Source of the DNA: Amycolatopsis sp. WQ 127309
GTDB taxonomy: Bacteria > Actinomycetota > Actinomycetes > Mycobacteriales > Pseudonocardiaceae
Length of the DNA stretch: 64,000 bases
Assembly: GCF_023023025.1 (NCBI RefSeq)
Contig: NZ_CP095481.1
Span: 9,933,001-9,997,000, forward strand
Direction: 5' to 3'
The stretch's first letter is position 1. Every line of letters starts with the position of its first letter. Below are positions 41,756-51,024 of this stretch, one piece after another. A program made the position numbers and the translations under genes. Under the pieces are notes generated by a model. The model was given only the letters and a program-made list of their open reading frames with translations, made no database searches and was not told the origin of the DNA.

Positions 41756-43045
41756 GTGAGGATCAAGACTTTGGAGGAGCTGCGGCAGCCCGATGATCGC
41801 ACCCTCATGTTCACCCCGCTGGGGCTGGGCGGCCCCATGCCTTCGGAGGAGGCGGCCAAGTACCAGCAGCAGGTGGTCGCACAGTTCGAACTCTCACCGA
41901 TGGTCGCCCAGGGCACGCGCAGCAGCTTTGAGGACCTCCGCACGGCCTTCGCGCACGGATTGTTCTGCTACGAGAACTTCACCCTGGTCAACGACCGCGG
42001 GTTGCTTGTCCTAGAGCAGGCGCTGCGCGACCGGTTCATCGAGCACCACAACGGGACGGTCACCTTCGTCAACAAGAAGGACGGCAGCCACCACACCGTT
42101 GCTGCCACCAACTACGAGCAGCTGTATGCGGCAATCAAAAAGAATCGTCATTGGCACTTGCTGCTCGAGGACGGCCAGCCTCTTCCCTTCAACGGCATGC
42201 TCGGTGGATTGCGCAGCTGGGCCCGTCGACTGGAGCTCCTGCGCGGCCAACGCAACCGCGCCGTCGAACAGGCAATCACCAACCTGCGAGACCTGGTCGC
42301 CCATCCCACCGGCCATCACCTGGCAACACCAGTCGACGCAGCCAGGACCCTCCGCGATCTTGCGGAAATCATCAATCACCTTTGGGGCGCGCCAACACCG
42401 GGCGGGCGGCTGTACCCTGCGCCCATCAAACGCGAAGTAGTCGCGCTCGCGTGGGACGAGGGCGAGACGCAGGTTCACGTAGGACTTGCCTCTGACCTCG
42501 CCGGCGACCAACCCCCGGACAAGCCGTGGCGGTGCGTCATCGTGCGCGCCGTCTTCCGTCCCGACCAGTGCATCGCCGATCCGGGCCTGACCGAGTTCGA
42601 CTCCCTGCACGACACGACCCAGTACCCGGCCGACCTGCTTTGGGGTCCCGGGACGATCACCGACGCAGCCGTCTGGTTCGCCGAAAACCTGCCCGAATCC
42701 GACGAGGTCGATTACCTCGACCGGACCTTCGCCATCCGCCAGCACGGCTCCGACCTTTACCTACCGATGCGGCACTCCATCGCCGCGGCACTGCCTGACT
42801 CAGAGCAGTCCGGCACCTGGTATCTCATCAAAGCGGACCACCCGAACGACGCCTACCACCACGTGCGCATGTTGCTCACCGACCCACGCTGCGCTCCACA
42901 CGGTCCGTGCACGCAGTGCCATGCCGAAACTCTCGGTGTCGGTCGGCACGAGGACATCGTCGCGACTACACCGACCCAACCCACTCGGCTGCCAACTGAC
43001 ACCGCAACACCGTGGGCACATCCTCGTGCCCGCACGATCACCTAG
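41756..43045 (+). CDS. Unknown protein with HEPN-like helical segment
   Basis: 429 residues from GTG 41756 with GGAGAAGG upstream. Residues about 1-130 are mixed alpha/beta (FEDLRTAFAHGLFCYENFTL). A central helical segment has LLRGQRNRAVEQAITNLRDL then VAHPTGHHLATPVDAARTLR, DLAEIINHLWG; the Arg/His spacing resembles HEPN domains, but no canonical Rx4-6H motif can be asserted. The C-terminal about 200 residues are compact (KREVVALAWDEGETQVHVGL, PWRCVIVRAVFRPDQCIAD) with a late CTQCH. Unknown family. It lies at the left edge of the defence-like island; HEPN proteins are often RNases in defence or abortive infection. Confidence 0.7.
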   Translation: MRIKTLEELRQPDDRTLMFTPLGLGGPMPSEEAAKYQQQVVAQFELSPMVAQGTRSSFEDLRTAFAHGLFCYENFTLVNDRGLLVLEQALRDRFIEHHNGTVTFVNKKDGSHHTVAATNYEQLYAAIKKNRHWHLLLEDGQPLPFNGMLGGLRSWARRLELLRGQRNRAVEQAITNLRDLVAHPTGHHLATPVDAARTLRDLAEIINHLWGAPTPGGRLYPAPIKREVVALAWDEGETQVHVGLASDLAGDQPPDKPWRCVIVRAVFRPDQCIADPGLTEFDSLHDTTQYPADLLWGPGTITDAAVWFAENLPESDEVDYLDRTFAIRQHGSDLYLPMRHSIAAALPDSEQSGTWYLIKADHPNDAYHHVRMLLTDPRCAPHGPCTQCHAETLGVGRHEDIVATTPTQPTRLPTDTATPWAHPRARTIT

Positions 43046-43568
43046 CTCCGTCGTGCCGGCCATGGACACGATTCCGAGAGCCGACGGGGCACCTATGAAC
43101 CTGGGAGGTGGGCCAGGCCAAAATACCCGTCGTTCTCAAACGCGTGGTCTGACCTGCTCGCCGAGCCGCGCCGACGTCTCGCCCGATTAACCCGCTGTGC
43201 CCCGCCCTGTCGCGAGTTTCCCGTCCACGCCCGATCCAGCCGGCCCACCCGAAACAACTAGGCGGCATCACCTCCAGCGTCGCCAAGCCAACCGTGCCGA
43301 CCTCGCGACCGAGCTGCAGCGGCTAGAAGATCCGACGCGCCTACCCGCCTCGATGCACCAAGTGGACACTCATCCACGCCCACCGAGCGGCCAGACAGCG
43401 CCCGTCAACACCCCCCCCGGCGCACCATCCCGAGCCGGCGAAGTTCTTGTCAGCTTGACCCAAACAGTCCAGGACGCTACCGTCTGCATGCCGAACTACT
43501 TGTCACTATGACCATAAGCGTTCGACCTGGCTCAGATGGACCTTCGGATCGCGAAAGCAAGGAGCGCC
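43046..43568. other. Intergenic, promoter-containing
   Basis: No intact gene. A candidate promoter is TTGACC (43455-43460), 17-base spacer, TACCGT (43478-43483). It is followed by a possible leaderless seven-codon ORF at 43488. A Pro/Thr-rich ORF at 43197-43511 has no domain and is not supported. Confidence 0.5.
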
Positions 43569-44324
43569 ATGACCGCAGACAGAGGCACGCTCACAGCGCT
43601 GACCACTGTCAGACACGCCTTCCGACTGTTGGTTGAGCACTCACCAGTCACTCTGGACGGTTGGGCCTTGTCTCCAGACCTGCCTGGACAAGTGCTCTCG
43701 TTGGGCGAGGTCGCCGACCTTCTCGGCAGCCGAGCGACAGACCGCGCAATCAAGGACGCGATCTGGGCCGAGCTGATCCGGCTAGCGCAGACGGGAACGC
43801 AAATCTGGCAGATTATCGCCGCAGGCCTACTCGCTCCTAGCCTCGCAGCGACAGCACGCCGTGTCGTCGTCGAACACGGCGGAGATCCCGCCGAAATCGA
43901 CTCGGAGGTCGCGCTCGGCTTCATCGAGGCGTTGCGAGTGGTTGATCCTTCAATGCGACGCCTGCTCCCTCACCTCAGGCGAGTCGCGTACGACCGAGCA
44001 ATGAGCGCGGTCCAGCCACCCTCCTCCGACTGCGCCAGGAATGCAGCGTTCAGGATAGTGCCAATAGCGGCACCAAGAGGACACATTGACCTCGTTCTCG
44101 CCGAAGCCATCGGCTACCACGTCCTGACCCGCGTCGAAGCTGAACTGATCGGGAGAACCAGAATTGAGGGCTTAAGCTTGATCACTGCAGCGGAACAGCT
44201 CGGTTTGCCCACTCAGCAATGCCGAGAAGCTCGTGCGAACGCCGAGTTCAAGCTTCACGAGTTTCTCCGATCACCTACCTATCGCGACCACCACGCCAGC
44301 GTCGGCCCCGACAGGCTCCGATGA
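43569..44324 (+). CDS. Sigma-factor-like HTH protein, unknown role
   Basis: 251 residues from ATG 43569 with AAGGAG upstream. It is all-helical. Segments LSLGEVADLLGSRATDRAIK and, near the end, VLTRVEAELIGRTRIEGLSL, ITAAEQLGLPTQQCREARAN, AEFKLHEFL resemble sigma-70 region 4-type HTH proteins. A recognisable region 2 is absent. It may be a sigma-like regulator of the downstream operon, which starts 73 bases after its stop. Confidence 0.65.
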   Translation: MTADRGTLTALTTVRHAFRLLVEHSPVTLDGWALSPDLPGQVLSLGEVADLLGSRATDRAIKDAIWAELIRLAQTGTQIWQIIAAGLLAPSLAATARRVVVEHGGDPAEIDSEVALGFIEALRVVDPSMRRLLPHLRRVAYDRAMSAVQPPSSDCARNAAFRIVPIAAPRGHIDLVLAEAIGYHVLTRVEAELIGRTRIEGLSLITAAEQLGLPTQQCREARANAEFKLHEFLRSPTYRDHHASVGPDRLR

Positions 44325-44361
44325 GCTCGCTCAACAGGCAAACCCTAGCCAATCAGACTTC

Positions 44362-44390
44362 TTGTCAGTTGAACTTTAAGTCCGTACCGT
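44362..44390 (+). promoter_or_regulatory. Promoter of leaderless Nudix-STAND operon
   Basis: TTGTCA (44362-44367), 17-base spacer, TACCGT (44385-44390). The expected start of transcription, about 7 bases after the -10 element, coincides with the GTG start codon at 44397, and no ribosome site precedes that codon, so the mRNA is probably leaderless. A similar TTGTCA/TACCGT arrangement occurs before the 43569 gene. Confidence 0.6.
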
Positions 44391-44396
44391 GAGCTT

Positions 44397-45158
44397 GTGA
44401 ACAAGTGGGACATCCCCCGCAGCGCTGTCGCAGTCGACCTGACAGTGCTAACAGTTCGGGACCGCAGCCTCCAAGTCCTCGTGGTTACGCGAGCCAACCC
44501 TCCTTTTCAGGACCGGATCGCCTTACCTGGCGGTTTCTTGGAGGACGGCGAGGATCTCGACCAGGCCGCGCACCGTGAACTGGCCGAGGAGACTGGCTTG
44601 AACGGTGCCGATCTTGCCATTCGCCAGCTAAGAAGCTACGGAGCGCCCGATCGTGATCCACGCGGGCGTGTAGTGTCGGTGAACTATGTCGCGCTGATGC
44701 CCGACCTCCCACTACCCGTTGCCGGCGGGGATGCCAAAGCCGCGCATTGGGTTCCCGTTCAGGATGTTCTCTCCGATCCGGACAAGCTCGCGTTCGATCA
44801 CCACCGATTGCTCATCGATGCGGTCGACTACGCCCGCAGCCAACTGTCCGCCACGACTCTCGCAACGAAATTCTGTCCTCCGGAGTTCACGATTGCGCAG
44901 CTGCGCGAAGTGTACGAGATCGTCTGGGATGTCGAGCTCGATCCATCGAACTTTCATCGCAAGGTCACCGGCTCACGCGGATTCCTTATACCGACAGGAA
45001 CTCGAGCAGAAGGGACCGGAGGACGCCCGGCCAAGCTCTACCGCGCCGGAACCGGGATCCGGCTGCACCCGGCCCTTCTTCGCGACTCGGTGACCGACGA
45101 GCCGCATGACACCGCTACATCATCACGCAGAGCAGGAAAGGCGCCGAATCGCCGATGA
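44397..45158 (+). CDS. NrtR-type Nudix + winged-helix protein
   Basis: 253 residues from GTG 44397 (MNKWDIPRSAVAVDLTVLTV). N-terminal Nudix domain with an intact box: GFLEDGEDLDQAAH then RELAEETGL. The C-terminal winged helix is LATKFCPPEFTIAQLREVYE with DPSNFHRKVTGSRGFL. This is the architecture of NrtR regulators that sense ADP-ribose or NAD metabolites; many NrtR proteins have lost catalysis, whereas this box looks active. The stop overlaps the ATG of the STAND gene (ATGA), so it is co-translated with it and may be its repressor and metabolite sensor. The Arg/Thr-rich last 40 residues look variable. Confidence 0.88.
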   Translation: MNKWDIPRSAVAVDLTVLTVRDRSLQVLVVTRANPPFQDRIALPGGFLEDGEDLDQAAHRELAEETGLNGADLAIRQLRSYGAPDRDPRGRVVSVNYVALMPDLPLPVAGGDAKAAHWVPVQDVLSDPDKLAFDHHRLLIDAVDYARSQLSATTLATKFCPPEFTIAQLREVYEIVWDVELDPSNFHRKVTGSRGFLIPTGTRAEGTGGRPAKLYRAGTGIRLHPALLRDSVTDEPHDTATSSRRAGKAPNRR

Positions 45159-48100
45159 ACACCGCTCACGACACTGTGCTGGGCACGGTCGTCATCTGCA
45201 CCGCCGTTGCCGACGAGTACCGAGCCGTACGCGAGCACCTGGTCGAGCCGCTCGACGAAAGCCAGGAACGTGGCACCCTCTACGAAATCGGCGCTTTCCC
45301 CACTGAACGCGGCCGCTGGACCGTGGTCCTGACCCAGACCAGCGCTGGCAACACCGAGGCCGGTGTTCAGCTCGAGCGCGCGATCGGTGCGTTCCGCCCG
45401 CAGATCGTGTTCTTCGTCGGTGTGGCGGGAGGGATCAAGGATCTCAAGCTCGGCGACGTGGTTGCGGCTGACGATATCTACGGCTACGAGTCCGGCAAGG
45501 ACACAGCAACCGGATATCGGCCGCGCATCAAGACGTACCCGAGTACGTACCAGCTCATCCAGCGCGCACATCAGATCGCCCGGGACGAGGCCTGGCAACA
45601 CCGGATCTTGCCTACAATGCCTACACCCCGGCCGACAGCGCTGGTCAAGCCGATCGCGGCCGGCAGCAAGGTCGTCGCCGATCAGCGGTCGGCCACTGCA
45701 GACTTTCTGCGCCAGCATTGCGGCGATGCCGTCGCTGTCGAGATGGAAGGGCACGGCTTCCTCTACGGCGCTTACGTGAACAGTGATGTTGTCGCACTGG
45801 TCGTACGCGGTGTTTCCGATCTGCTCAGTGACAAGACCGGGGAGGCTGACCGCGAATGGCAGCCTATTGCCTCGCGAAACGCGGCCGCGTTCACCTTCGA
45901 ACTGCTGAGTCGGATGCCACAGACCGACACTGAACGCGAACGGGACTGCGAAAACGACCGCGAAGCGCTACGCGAAGTCACGGCGTCGAACCTCCGCGCC
46001 CTCGACACCCACACGATGTTGCCGGGGGCGGAGGAAGATACCTCCGTCGATCGTGCGGAGCTCCCCGCATTGCTCGCCACAGAAGACACGTTTGTTCTTA
46101 CCGGCGAACCGGGTTGTGGTAAGACGGGTGTGCTGAACCAACTGGCCCATAGGATGATCGACCGTGGCGATGAAGTCGTCCTTCTGACCGTCGATAGCAT
46201 CGGGTCCGAAGCAGCCTCGGTTCGCGACGACATCCAGCTAAGCCAATCGCTGCTCGCCGTGCTTCGCGAATGGGTCGGCGAATCACACGCGACCTTGTTC
46301 ATCGACGGCTTGGACGCCACCCGAGGCGGTCCTCTCCCTTGGCTGGTCAGGCTGATCCAGGGACTCGTCGGTTCGCGGTGGCGAGTAATCGCGACGATGC
46401 GGCGGTTCGACCTTCACCACAGTCCGATATGGACCGACGTATTCTCCGGCCCACCGGTTTCAGATCAGCGGGAACACGTCGATGAAACGCTTCGGCGCGT
46501 CCGCCACTTCCTGCTAGGGAACCTCGCGTCCGATGAGCTCACCGTGCTCGCCGGCAAACATCCCGGCGTCGCGCAGCTCGTCTTTGGCGCGAACGAGCAC
46601 ATGCTCGACCTCATTCGCAACCCCTTCAACCTCCGGCTTGCCTGTGAACTACTGATCGCCGGAGTCAGCCAAACCTCGCTGGCCGATACACGCGACCAAC
46701 TCGAGCTGTTGCAGGAGTACTGGCGCGTCCGTGTAGCCCGGAGCACTGACAGCGAAGCACGTCTGCGGGCACTGGAATGCCTCAGCGAGACGATGTTGGA
46801 ACAGCGAACCCTCCGCGCGAGTGGCCGCTGCGTACCACATGCCCTCCTCGATGCGAGAACAGCGCTCGTACAGGACGGAGTGCTTCACGAGCTTCCGGGC
46901 CGTCTGAAGGCCAGCGGGCCACCGTTGCTCACCTACTCCCACCACATCCTCTTCGACTACAGCGTCGCCGCACTCATCTTCGCCGTCGATGACCGATCAC
47001 AGCTGGTAACACGGCTGCGAACCGACCCCAATCTCGTGCTTGTGGCACGACCGAGCATCGACCTGCACCTGACGGACCTCTGGCACGTCGATCAAGACCG
47101 CTCCACCTTCGCAGCCACGGTCGCGTCGCTGGCGCAGCATGGCGACAGCCTCGCTGGGGTCGCCGCTGTTCGGGTTCTCGTTTCCGAGGTGTCAACAGAC
47201 GACGACGTGCAATGGCTCACAGACCTCTCTCACAGCGACAGCGGAACGTTTTCGGCGATCATCGGGTGGATCGCAGGAGTCCTTGACGCAGAGGACGAAG
47301 CAGCGCGTAAACGCGCCCGCAGCAACGTCGGCTTGTGGACCAAAGTGCTTGCCAGCGCCACCGCACAGGTGACAACCAACTTCGAGATCCCACTGGTGAA
47401 CCAGACGTTTCGCCTACTAAAGCAGATCGACAAACTATCGACGATGCATCCCGGGGCAGTAGCGGCTCACGTGTGGGCGGAATGCGTGGTCGGCTTGATG
47501 TCCGTAGCGCTCGAGGAACCGTCCGGACGCGAACGGCTGGCAACCGCAGCGGCGAGATTTCTCCCTCGCGTGATCGCCATCGAGCGGTCACACAGCCATC
47601 TCCTCAGGGCGACACTTGAGCCGGAGATCATGGTGCTTTGGTCACCTCGCTACCTCTACCACTATGTGGAGGCTGTCGACGTGATCGCCGCTGCAGACCC
47701 TGACCTGGCCCGCGACTTGCTCGTGAAAGTACTCCGATGGAGTGACGACAGCGACGACGTCAGTCCTTTGATCCAGGGCATCGTGACGATGACCACAACT
47801 CGCCGGCAGGACCTCGAGATGGCGAAGTACGAGGTCGGGCGGAAGATGGCCGCATTCATCGCCGCCGCGGACATCGCACGCTCCGTCGAAGTCCTCGCCG
47901 AGGCTCTTCGTCCGGAATCCGACGAGCCGACCACGGAAGTCGGCGGCTATACGATCTCCGTGCGGGCCGCCCAGGGCCAAGTCGGCCTCTACGGCTCCTG
48001 GCTCCAATATGGCCCGGGCCACGGCGCCGCGAAAGCCATCCTCACCGCGTTCGTCGCTGCCTTGCTCGAAGTCCCCATCGGAGACGCAGACCTCGACGCG

Positions 48101-48862
48101 CTCGTCGAAGATCTGGTCCGGCGGATTCAGCACCCTGAGGCCTGGCAGGCACTGCTGGTCACCGCCGCGGAGAGGCCCGCCGACTTGGGGCACGCATTTC
48201 TTACCGTGTTGGGGAGCGGAGGACTGATTGCGCACTCTCAGACCCGTGCCGCCGCCGGCAAGCTGATCCGGGCAGTCGGTCCCTCGATCTCCACCGCCGA
48301 AGAGCACGATCTCGAGCAAGCCATCCTGGCCGGCCCCAGCCACTTCGTACACCCGTCGGACGAGGCGACGGAACATCTCTTGGACCAGATGTGCGGTTGC
48401 CTCGACATCGACAAGATCCAAGATTCCGCGCTCGCCGAGCGAGCACATCTGCAGGCCGAAGCCGGCGGACCACCTCCCATCCCCCAACCTCACGGGCCCG
48501 TAGCGGGCATCGAGCCCCTTACCCTGCAGGATTACCTGGGGAAACAGGACGCAGACCTTACCGACTTCCAGCAACGTGAGGCGCTCGACACGCTCCGCAC
48601 CCTGGTCGACACGCTGCCTACCACCCCGTCTCCGGACCAGCAGACCGCTCTCGAACAGGCACTCCGCCAAGCTGTTGCCGCCGGAGTAGGCGGTCCCGAC
48701 CACCGTCTGCCAGGCGCCGAAATGATCTTCCGCGCCATCGAAGCTCTAGTCCGCGCCAAACCACCGGAGCCGGATTCCGGCTTGGCCAAACTGATCGTTC
48801 CCCTGCTGCTCTCCGCAGCGGACTCAGACGACACGCCGGATGAGGAAGAGCCCGCATCATGA
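45155..48862 (+). CDS. Nucleoside phosphorylase-STAND NTPase, defence candidate
   Basis: 1235 residues from ATG 45155. Residues about 10-255 form a PNP_UDP_1/MTA-SAH nucleosidase-like domain: TQTSAGNTEAGVQLERAIG, VFFVGVAGGIKDLKLGDVV, VEMEG (about 195) for ribose binding and RGVSD (about 218) with the catalytic Asp. A STAND/AAA-type NTPase follows, with Walker A GEPGCGKTG (about 317) and Walker B LFIDGLD (about 381). A winged-helix-like part and long helical repeats fill residues 560-1235. In known defence STAND proteins the N-terminal domain is the effector and the repeats sense an invader. Here the effector would cleave or phosphorolyse nucleosides or nucleotides. Cytoplasmic, co-translated with the genes on both sides. 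Confidence 0.85.
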   Translation: MNTAHDTVLGTVVICTAVADEYRAVREHLVEPLDESQERGTLYEIGAFPTERGRWTVVLTQTSAGNTEAGVQLERAIGAFRPQIVFFVGVAGGIKDLKLGDVVAADDIYGYESGKDTATGYRPRIKTYPSTYQLIQRAHQIARDEAWQHRILPTMPTPRPTALVKPIAAGSKVVADQRSATADFLRQHCGDAVAVEMEGHGFLYGAYVNSDVVALVVRGVSDLLSDKTGEADREWQPIASRNAAAFTFELLSRMPQTDTERERDCENDREALREVTASNLRALDTHTMLPGAEEDTSVDRAELPALLATEDTFVLTGEPGCGKTGVLNQLAHRMIDRGDEVVLLTVDSIGSEAASVRDDIQLSQSLLAVLREWVGESHATLFIDGLDATRGGPLPWLVRLIQGLVGSRWRVIATMRRFDLHHSPIWTDVFSGPPVSDQREHVDETLRRVRHFLLGNLASDELTVLAGKHPGVAQLVFGANEHMLDLIRNPFNLRLACELLIAGVSQTSLADTRDQLELLQEYWRVRVARSTDSEARLRALECLSETMLEQRTLRASGRCVPHALLDARTALVQDGVLHELPGRLKASGPPLLTYSHHILFDYSVAALIFAVDDRSQLVTRLRTDPNLVLVARPSIDLHLTDLWHVDQDRSTFAATVASLAQHGDSLAGVAAVRVLVSEVSTDDDVQWLTDLSHSDSGTFSAIIGWIAGVLDAEDEAARKRARSNVGLWTKVLASATAQVTTNFEIPLVNQTFRLLKQIDKLSTMHPGAVAAHVWAECVVGLMSVALEEPSGRERLATAAARFLPRVIAIERSHSHLLRATLEPEIMVLWSPRYLYHYVEAVDVIAAADPDLARDLLVKVLRWSDDSDDVSPLIQGIVTMTTTRRQDLEMAKYEVGRKMAAFIAAADIARSVEVLAEALRPESDEPTTEVGGYTISVRAAQGQVGLYGSWLQYGPGHGAAKAILTAFVAALLEVPIGDADLDALVEDLVRRIQHPEAWQALLVTAAERPADLGHAFLTVLGSGGLIAHSQTRAAAGKLIRAVGPSISTAEEHDLEQAILAGPSHFVHPSDEATEHLLDQMCGCLDIDKIQDSALAERAHLQAEAGGPPPIPQPHGPVAGIEPLTLQDYLGKQDADLTDFQQREALDTLRTLVDTLPTTPSPDQQTALEQALRQAVAAGVGGPDHRLPGAEMIFRAIEALVRAKPPEPDSGLAKLIVPLLLSAADSDDTPDEEEPAS

Positions 48863-49956
48863 TGTCCTGGACACCGACGCCGAAACGGACAGCTATCAGC
48901 ACACTGACAACCCTTTGGTGTCAATCCGCCTGGCGGTCGTCGCAGCACGCGAACCTGCTCCGTGAGGTTCTCCGGGCCAAGATCAACGATGCTGACGACG
49001 TCATCCGGCTCCACGTCGCCCAGGTGGCGCGGCGACTTTCCCTCGAGCCAGAAGGTGGATTTGAGCTCGTGCGCGACCGTCTTCTCGTCGAAAAGCAGCC
49101 TCTTATCGCCGCTGTACTCCTCCGAGAGTTTTGGGACTGCGGCTCAGATCGGCCCGCAGAGGTCGACGGTGTCCTAGCAAGCCTCGTGAATCAGGAACCT
49201 TGGATGGAGCTGCTCAACGAGATCGAATCCGATTCGGATCAACTCGAACCGCTCGAAATCATCACCTCACTCGCCTTGATGCTCGCCATCCGACATCAGA
49301 CACCCACCGCCAAGGAGCTGGTCCGAACTTGGCTCTCCGATCCCATCGCGACGGCGGCCGCCCAGCATGCTGTCGACAACCTGCGCACATGGACTGAACT
49401 GCCACCTGAACAAGCCGTGGAACGCGCACGTGCTTTCGACATGCTGGAGGCTGCGACCGCTGCCCTGGCCCAACTTCGCCATACAGCTACTGACTCCCCG
49501 GACCGGCTGGGCAAGATCTTTCTCACGGTCGACCTCATCTCCCGCAACATCAACCTCGCCTCAGAAGCGGTTCTAGTGACCAGCGGTGATCCCACCGAAG
49601 ATCGCGAATTCGCCGCCAGAGCCCTCACCGTATTGGACGGGATCGCTCAATTCAAGCATCCCTCGATCACGCACTTCCTGATCGAAGCACTGGGCCATCT
49701 TGCCGCCGCCGACCCGTCTCGAGCCTTCCACACAGCAGCAACAGCGGTGGGCGCAGGCGACGAGTACACGTACGACTCAGTCGCAGCCGCCGAAACGACC
49801 AAATTCATCGAGCGCTACCTGGCCGAGTTCCGCGAAGTTGTGATCGCTGATAACAAGCTGCTGACATCGATCCGGTCGGTACTCCATGCCTTCGTTGACG
49901 CTGGCTGGCCTTCGGCCATTTCTCTCGCCTATCGGCTGAGCGAAGCGTTTCGATGA
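48859..49956 (+). CDS. Helical-repeat protein, continuation of the STAND sensor
   Basis: 365 residues from ATG 48859 in an ATGA overlap. It is almost entirely helical with HEAT/ARM-like pairs (DVIRLHVAQVARRLSLEPEG, HFLIEALGHLAAADPSRAF). There is no catalytic motif, signal or membrane span. It resembles the C-terminal solenoid of the preceding NTPase and starts where that ends, so it is either a separate sensor subunit or a split part of one ancestral protein. It is the last gene of the operon. Confidence 0.8.
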   Translation: MMSWTPTPKRTAISTLTTLWCQSAWRSSQHANLLREVLRAKINDADDVIRLHVAQVARRLSLEPEGGFELVRDRLLVEKQPLIAAVLLREFWDCGSDRPAEVDGVLASLVNQEPWMELLNEIESDSDQLEPLEIITSLALMLAIRHQTPTAKELVRTWLSDPIATAAAQHAVDNLRTWTELPPEQAVERARAFDMLEAATAALAQLRHTATDSPDRLGKIFLTVDLISRNINLASEAVLVTSGDPTEDREFAARALTVLDGIAQFKHPSITHFLIEALGHLAAADPSRAFHTAATAVGAGDEYTYDSVAAAETTKFIERYLAEFREVVIADNKLLTSIRSVLHAFVDAGWPSAISLAYRLSEAFR

Positions 49957-50428
49957 GGACTACCACCGAGGCTGAACAGCCACCCGAGACCACATGACGC
50001 CGGACGACCTTGCACACTAGGTAGACAGCTAGAGCCACGACGATCTCGGCGTGCCCCTGGCTCCACGGATGAGTCCAGTCAGCCCGTGCAGCTCGGGACC
50101 GCACCCCGGTTACGGACGCGGCCGGCCAAACTGCGCGTCAGCTGCGACTGAATGCCGCGAGCGAACTCCGAGCCGAGCACTAACCAGGCCGGAGCCGCCG
50201 ACCGATGCCGACAGAATTGCGGCAACCTCCGCCTCAAGCGCAGTGCTCGCCCAAACCGGTCGAGGTCGACGCCCAGTTCCGTCCACCACTGCCACACCAG
50301 CGTCGGACTTACCAGTGATCGTCGCCCACGAGCCATCCCGACGTCGCACTGGCACACTTTCTGTAAACCTGTGCTGGCTTCAACTGACTCCCCAGCTAGC
50401 ACTAACGGTGACCAAGGAAAGTTGTTGC
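49957..50428. other. Intergenic, convergent genes, nothing identified
   Basis: Lies between the stops of the repeat protein and the small membrane protein. ORFs here are composition noise and no clear hairpin was found. It marks the shift to AT-richer DNA. Confidence 0.45.
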
Positions 50429-50968
50429 CTACTCGTCGACCCCGAGTTCAGCATTCATGCGATCTTGCAAGCGCTCGAAGCAATGGTTAGCAGTCTCCAT
50501 ATTTTTCTTAAAATTGTCCCAGTGATCCTCCTGACCAGAACTAACAGGAAGGCCACGAGCCGTACGAATCCCCGTAATGACGGCGCGACTCAACTCCTCA
50601 GCCGCAAGAGCGTAGTTGCTATGCCACTCCTTGAACGCCGAAACGATAGATAAGCTTCCGACCGTTCTGCATATCGCACGAGCTTCGGGCCATTTCTCTT
50701 GATGCTTCATCGAAATCTTTGCAGCATCACCAAAGATTAACTCGTTGCCAGCAGACCTGAGATCATCCTGAAGATCAAATCCAATCTGCAGGACCCGCTG
50801 GTAAGCTTCAGTCCTTCTTTCAAGGATATGCAGACTACGAGCCGCTGACCGATCCAAATCAGCTTCGCGCGAAGCACTCTTTCGGCCTTCTCGCCCAGCA
50901 ATCCAGACGACCGTCCCCGTAGCCACTGGACTAAGTGCAGACAATGTCGGTTGCAACCAATCCCACAT
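50429..50968 (-). CDS. Small membrane-anchored helical protein
   Basis: 179 residues from ATG 50968 (MWDWLQPTLSALSP). One hydrophobic segment near the N-terminus (LSALSPVATGTVVWIAG) is followed by basic GREGRKSASRE and a long cytoplasmic helical region (SLHILERRTEAYQRVLQIGF). Codon use is AT-richer than in the neighbours to the left. It starts 56 bases after the OLD-type gene's stop on the same strand, so the two are probably one operon. The function is unknown; a membrane effector or anchor for the nuclease is possible. Confidence 0.7.
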   Translation of the reverse strand: MWDWLQPTLSALSPVATGTVVWIAGREGRKSASREADLDRSAARSLHILERRTEAYQRVLQIGFDLQDDLRSAGNELIFGDAAKISMKHQEKWPEARAICRTVGSLSIVSAFKEWHSNYALAAEELSRAVITGIRTARGLPVSSGQEDHWDNFKKNMETANHCFERLQDRMNAELGVDE

Positions 50969-51024
50969 GAAGTCATGTTATCATGACCCGGCAAACCAAT
51001 GGGTCATTGCGTCGATTCTGACTT

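Noticed and set aside
43197..43511. 104-codon plus-strand ORF
   Set aside because: Pro/Thr-rich, no domain, ribosome site or coding-like third-position bias.
44397..45158. Housekeeping NAD-biosynthesis regulator NrtR
   Set aside because: No NAD biosynthesis gene is nearby and it is co-translated with the STAND protein, so only the architecture name is used.
47642..48703. 353-codon minus-strand ORF
   Set aside because: Antisense to the STAND gene; no homology features.
50051..50653. 200-codon plus-strand ORF
   Set aside because: Runs across the convergent gap and antisense to the 50429 gene; no domain.
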